DNA from: Pseudomonadota bacterium
GTDB taxonomy: Bacteria; Pseudomonadota; Gammaproteobacteria; SZUA-229
NCBI GenBank assembly: GCA_015222915.1
Contig: JADFWE010000053.1
Span: 1 to 8,095 of the forward strand
Reading direction: 5' to 3'
DNA: 8,095 nucleotides
A program made the translations under genes and the position numbers. The notes beneath the pieces were generated by a model, which saw only the letters and a program-made list of their open reading frames with translations, was not told the DNA's origin and made no database searches. Positions within the stretch are counted from its first letter, which is position 1, and each line of letters starts with the position of its first letter. Shown here piece by piece: positions 5,862-8,095 of this stretch.

Positions 5862-6980
5862 GTGTCAGAAAAAATCAGCTATCAACATGGTGCAAAGGAA
5901 AAACTGGGCATCCTCCTTGTCAATCTGGGCTCTCCCGAAGCGCCGACACCCTCCGCTGTTCGAAAATATCTGGCACAGTTCCTGGCCGACCCGCGCGTAG
6001 TAGAAGCTAACCGGCTGATCTGGCGCATAATACTGCACGGCGTCATCCTGCGTTTCCGTCCGGCACACGCAGCAAAAGCCTATCAGAAAGTATGGACCGA
6101 AGACGGCTCACCCCTGCTGCACTACACACGCCTGCAGACACAGGCGATCCAGAAAAAACTGGAGGACAGGTTTCGCGGCCATGTCATCGCCGATATGGCG
6201 ATGACCTACGGCAGACCCTCGATAAAAGCCGGCCTGGAAGGACTGCGCAAGGCCGGTGCACGGCGACTGCTGATCCTGCCACTGTATCCGCAATACTCGG
6301 CCACCACCACCGCTGCGGTATTTGACCAGGTGACCGACGTGCTTCAAGGCTGGCGCTGGTTACCCGATCTACGCATGATCAACCAGTATCATGACCACCC
6401 GGATTACGTCGACGCGTTGGCAATCAGCATCAAAAATCAGTGGGCAGAAAACGAGAGCAAAAACCAAAAACGCGGCGACCTGCTGCTGTTTTCTTTTCAC
6501 GGCATCCCACAACGCTACGTCGACAATGGCGACCCCTATTTCTGCCACTGTCAGAAAACCGCACGGCTGGTGGCAGAAAAACTGGAGCTAAAAGACGAAG
6601 AATGGAAAGTCGTATTCCAGTCCCGTTTCGGCCGCGAACCATGGCTGGAACCCTATTGCAGTGTAACGCTGCAGGAACTGCCGGCTGCCGACATCAAACA
6701 CATCGATATCATCTGCCCCGGATTTGCAGCCGACTGCCTGGAAACTCTGGAAGAGATACAGATGGAAAACAGGAAACTGTTTATCGACGCCGGTGGCGAG
6801 AGCTTTAACTACATCCCCTGCCTGAACAACAATCCAGAACACATCTCAGCATTATGCGAAATCCTCACCGCACATATGTTCGGCTGGCCAGAGACCATGC
6901 CCGGCTGGGACGCCGGCAAACTGGCAGTGGAAGCTAACAAGTCACGCGAGCGCGCACTGGCGATGGGCGCGAAGAAGTGA
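5862..6980 (+). CDS. hemH: Ferrochelatase (protoporphyrin ferro-lyase)
   Basis: HemH inserts Fe2+ into protoporphyrin IX, the last step of protoheme synthesis, at the cytoplasmic face of the inner membrane. The 372-residue chain is full length. It opens with the family start LGILLVNLGSPEAPTPSAVR (15-34). LLILPLYPQYSATTTAAVFD (136-155) is the conserved active-site strand. SFHGIP (211-216) carries the catalytic metal-binding H213, and CPGFAADCLETLEEI (285-299) carries the paired glutamate E294. YFCHCQKTA (227-235) and WKVVFQSRFGREPWLEPY (248-265) are also standard. The start must be GTG at 5862, because an in-frame TAA lies two codons upstream and no later ATG precedes the conserved region. It lacks a clear ribosome binding site (AAAAGTAAAAC only), suggesting modest translation. 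It is divergent from the pnt operon. I see no C-terminal cysteine cluster for [2Fe-2S]. Confidence 0.97.
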   Translation: MSEKISYQHGAKEKLGILLVNLGSPEAPTPSAVRKYLAQFLADPRVVEANRLIWRIILHGVILRFRPAHAAKAYQKVWTEDGSPLLHYTRLQTQAIQKKLEDRFRGHVIADMAMTYGRPSIKAGLEGLRKAGARRLLILPLYPQYSATTTAAVFDQVTDVLQGWRWLPDLRMINQYHDHPDYVDALAISIKNQWAENESKNQKRGDLLLFSFHGIPQRYVDNGDPYFCHCQKTARLVAEKLELKDEEWKVVFQSRFGREPWLEPYCSVTLQELPAADIKHIDIICPGFAADCLETLEEIQMENRKLFIDAGGESFNYIPCLNNNPEHISALCEILTAHMFGWPETMPGWDAGKLAVEANKSRERALAMGAKK

Positions 6981-7008
6981 CAACGATGCTCATCGCCGCG
7001 GGAGGGAC

Positions 7009-7126
7009 GTTTTAAGTTTTATGTTGTATGTTTTAAGTAAAACACTCGCTCACGAAGAACGATTGAATTACAAATACTTACTTTGTTTTTTCTAACTTAT
7101 AACTTACAACATAAAACTTAAAACTT
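7009..7126. repeat. Inverted repeat built from 7-base tandem units
   Basis: The left arm 7009-7037 consists of GTTTTAA, GTTTTAT, GTTGTAT, GTTTTAA and the first base of a fifth. The right arm 7096-7124 is its reverse complement at 27 of 29 positions. Read in phase from 7094 the right arm is AACTTAT, AACTTAC, AACATAA, AACTTAA, AACTT. A 58-base spacer (7038-7095) separates the arms. The element fills most of the 162-base gap between hemH and the DUF523 gene. It could fold into a long AT-rich hairpin in the transcript, but no T-run follows the right arm. It has no terminal features of a known insertion sequence. Confidence 0.75.
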
Positions 7127-7142
7127 CTTATACCTGCCATAC

Positions 7143-7658
7143 ATGCTTAAACCTGAAACCAGAAGACCCATCATCGGTGTTAGCCAGTGCCTGTTAGGTG
7201 ATGCAGTGCGTTATGACGGCAGATCAAAAGCCAATATTATTGTTACCCGGCAACTCAGCCGGATCTTTGACCTGGTGGCGGTCTGCCCGGAAGTCGAAGC
7301 GGGCCTTTCTGTACCGCGACCGCCGGTACAGCTCACCGGCGACATCAACAACCCTGAACTTACTGGCCGCGATGATCCGTCGATCAATATCACCGCCCTC
7401 ATGCAGGAATACTGCAACACAAAACCTGCTGAACTAAAACACCTGTCCGGATTCATCTTCAAAAGCAGGTCACCGAGCTGCGCTCTAAACAGTGCACCGG
7501 TTGTCATAGAAGGACGATGCGCAAATGAAACCCGCAACGGCATGTTTGCACAAGCTATGAAAGATCATCATCCAGACATGCCCGTCATCGAAGACACATG
7601 CCTCACTGATAAATCGATAGATAACTTTATTCGCGCCGTCAAGAACTATTCCCGGTAA
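7143..7658 (+). CDS. DUF523 family protein, TudS-like iron-sulfur desulfidase
   Basis: A 171-residue protein that is entirely one DUF523 domain, without the C-terminal DUF1722 found in E. coli YbgA. It shows GVSQCLLGDAVRYDGRSK (12-29), VAVCPEVEAGLSVPRPPVQL (45-64) and SGFIFKSRSPSCAL (102-115). The cysteines C16, C48 and C113 match the three conserved cysteines which, in the characterised 2-thiouracil desulfidase TudS, hold a [4Fe-4S] cluster with one free iron for the substrate sulfur. All three are present, so activity on thiolated pyrimidines or a similar sulfur compound is plausible, but the true substrate of most family members is unknown. The start at 7143 has no good ribosome binding site, yet ATG lies just before the conserved block. 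It sits in the same direction as hemH after a repeat-filled gap and converges on the TlpA-like gene. Confidence 0.9.
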   Translation: MLKPETRRPIIGVSQCLLGDAVRYDGRSKANIIVTRQLSRIFDLVAVCPEVEAGLSVPRPPVQLTGDINNPELTGRDDPSINITALMQEYCNTKPAELKHLSGFIFKSRSPSCALNSAPVVIEGRCANETRNGMFAQAMKDHHPDMPVIEDTCLTDKSIDNFIRAVKNYSR

Positions 7659-7759
7659 CAAACCACTGTCTGCAGGGATACTGATAGCGGAGTACTTACG
7701 CTTACACTTGTTCTTTTTTTATATAGCAGGAGTAATGAGAGTATTAAAAATCGGTGGGA

Positions 7760-8095
7760 CTAATCTTTTTTCTGAGCGATGTAGGATTCCAGATTTTCCC
7801 GTGTCACTATACCTATTTCACCGGCGACTACATTTCCATCCGGGTCAATGATGTACGTTGTTGGCAAGGCTGGAACAGGACCCAGTGGTGTTTTTCTAAC
7901 GGGTACAGTACTAAGGACTGTGTACGGAATTGGTTTCGTGTTAACAAATTCTTTTAAATTTTTTGCTTCTATCTCTTCAAAGTTAATGCCAACGACGACG
8001 GCATCAACATCATTGTTCTCATGAAAATCGATCAACTCCGGCAGTTCTTTCATGCAAGTACCACACCATGTGGCCCAGTAATTAACGATCAACCA
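7760..8095 (-). CDS. TlpA/ResA-like thioredoxin-fold protein, C-terminal part
   Basis: The gene runs off the right edge of the window, so the N terminus is missing. The last 111 residues are present, starting within the first conserved strand, WLIVNYWATWCGTC. The redox motif is C11-G-T-C14, followed by MKELPEL. The cis-proline loop is PALPTTYIIDPDG with P78, the standard partner of the CxxC site. This pattern (NYWATWC, then IDPDGNVV) is typical of membrane-anchored or periplasmic TlpA/ResA/DsbE proteins that reduce disulfides, for example in cytochrome c maturation. The expected signal anchor would lie beyond the window. The usual CxPC is replaced by CGTC, so the redox potential may differ. 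The reading frame is open to the edge, so TTG at 8092 should not be taken as the start. Confidence 0.88.
   Translation of the reverse strand, partial: WLIVNYWATWCGTCMKELPELIDFHENNDVDAVVVGINFEEIEAKNLKEFVNTKPIPYTVLSTVPVRKTPLGPVPALPTTYIIDPDGNVVAGEIGIVTRENLESYIAQKKD

Noticed and set aside
7009..7126. CRISPR array
   Set aside because: The repeats are 7-base tandem units without spacers of even length, and no cas gene is present.
7735..7851. A 38-codon plus-strand ORF preceded by AGGAG
   Set aside because: The ribosome binding site is only two bases from the ATG, and most of the ORF is antisense to the conserved end of the TlpA-like gene.

Overview
The window looks like a stretch of chromosome from a gammaproteobacterium, inferred only from gene content and protein style: an RluE-type pseudouridine synthase, a three-subunit proton-translocating transhydrogenase, ferrochelatase HemH, a short DUF523/TudS-like protein and a TlpA-like thioredoxin. 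Base composition looks balanced and does not shift visibly between genes. I see no transposase, integrase, phage gene, tRNA, rRNA or CRISPR array. It is mostly housekeeping DNA, with unusual repeats and one overlooked small gene between the genes.

Layout. Positions 1-186 hold the 3' end of an RluE-like gene (+). It converges on a minus-strand gene (252-1250) for a HIT/GalT-superfamily nucleotide phosphorylase-like protein. Next on the minus strand is an orphan ParA-type ATPase (1425-2066). A 339-base gap follows, holding a second copy of a palindromic repeat, the likely parA promoter and a regular array of three GTTAA boxes. The array precedes an unrecognised 46-residue membrane protein (2406-2546, +). 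A perfect 32-base palindromic terminator separates this small gene from the minus-strand transhydrogenase operon pntAA-pntAB-pntB (5500 down to 2634). A 361-base divergent gap leads to hemH (5862-6980, +) and then the DUF523 gene (7143-7658, +). The window ends inside a TlpA/ResA-like gene on the minus strand (7760-8095).

How the genes work together. The three pnt genes encode one membrane complex that uses the proton gradient to drive hydride transfer from NADH to NADP+. hemH completes heme synthesis, and the DUF523 protein carries three cysteines placed to hold an iron-sulfur cluster. The other genes have no evident shared pathway.

What deserves attention is mainly between genes: the operator-like array with exact 11-base spacing ahead of the small membrane protein, two copies of a ~31-base palindrome about 1.95 kb apart, a CCTCTGTG tandem repeat with an inverted partner, and a large inverted repeat built from 7-base units. 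I found no clear new multi-gene system. The small membrane protein with its operator is the best candidate for something undescribed.
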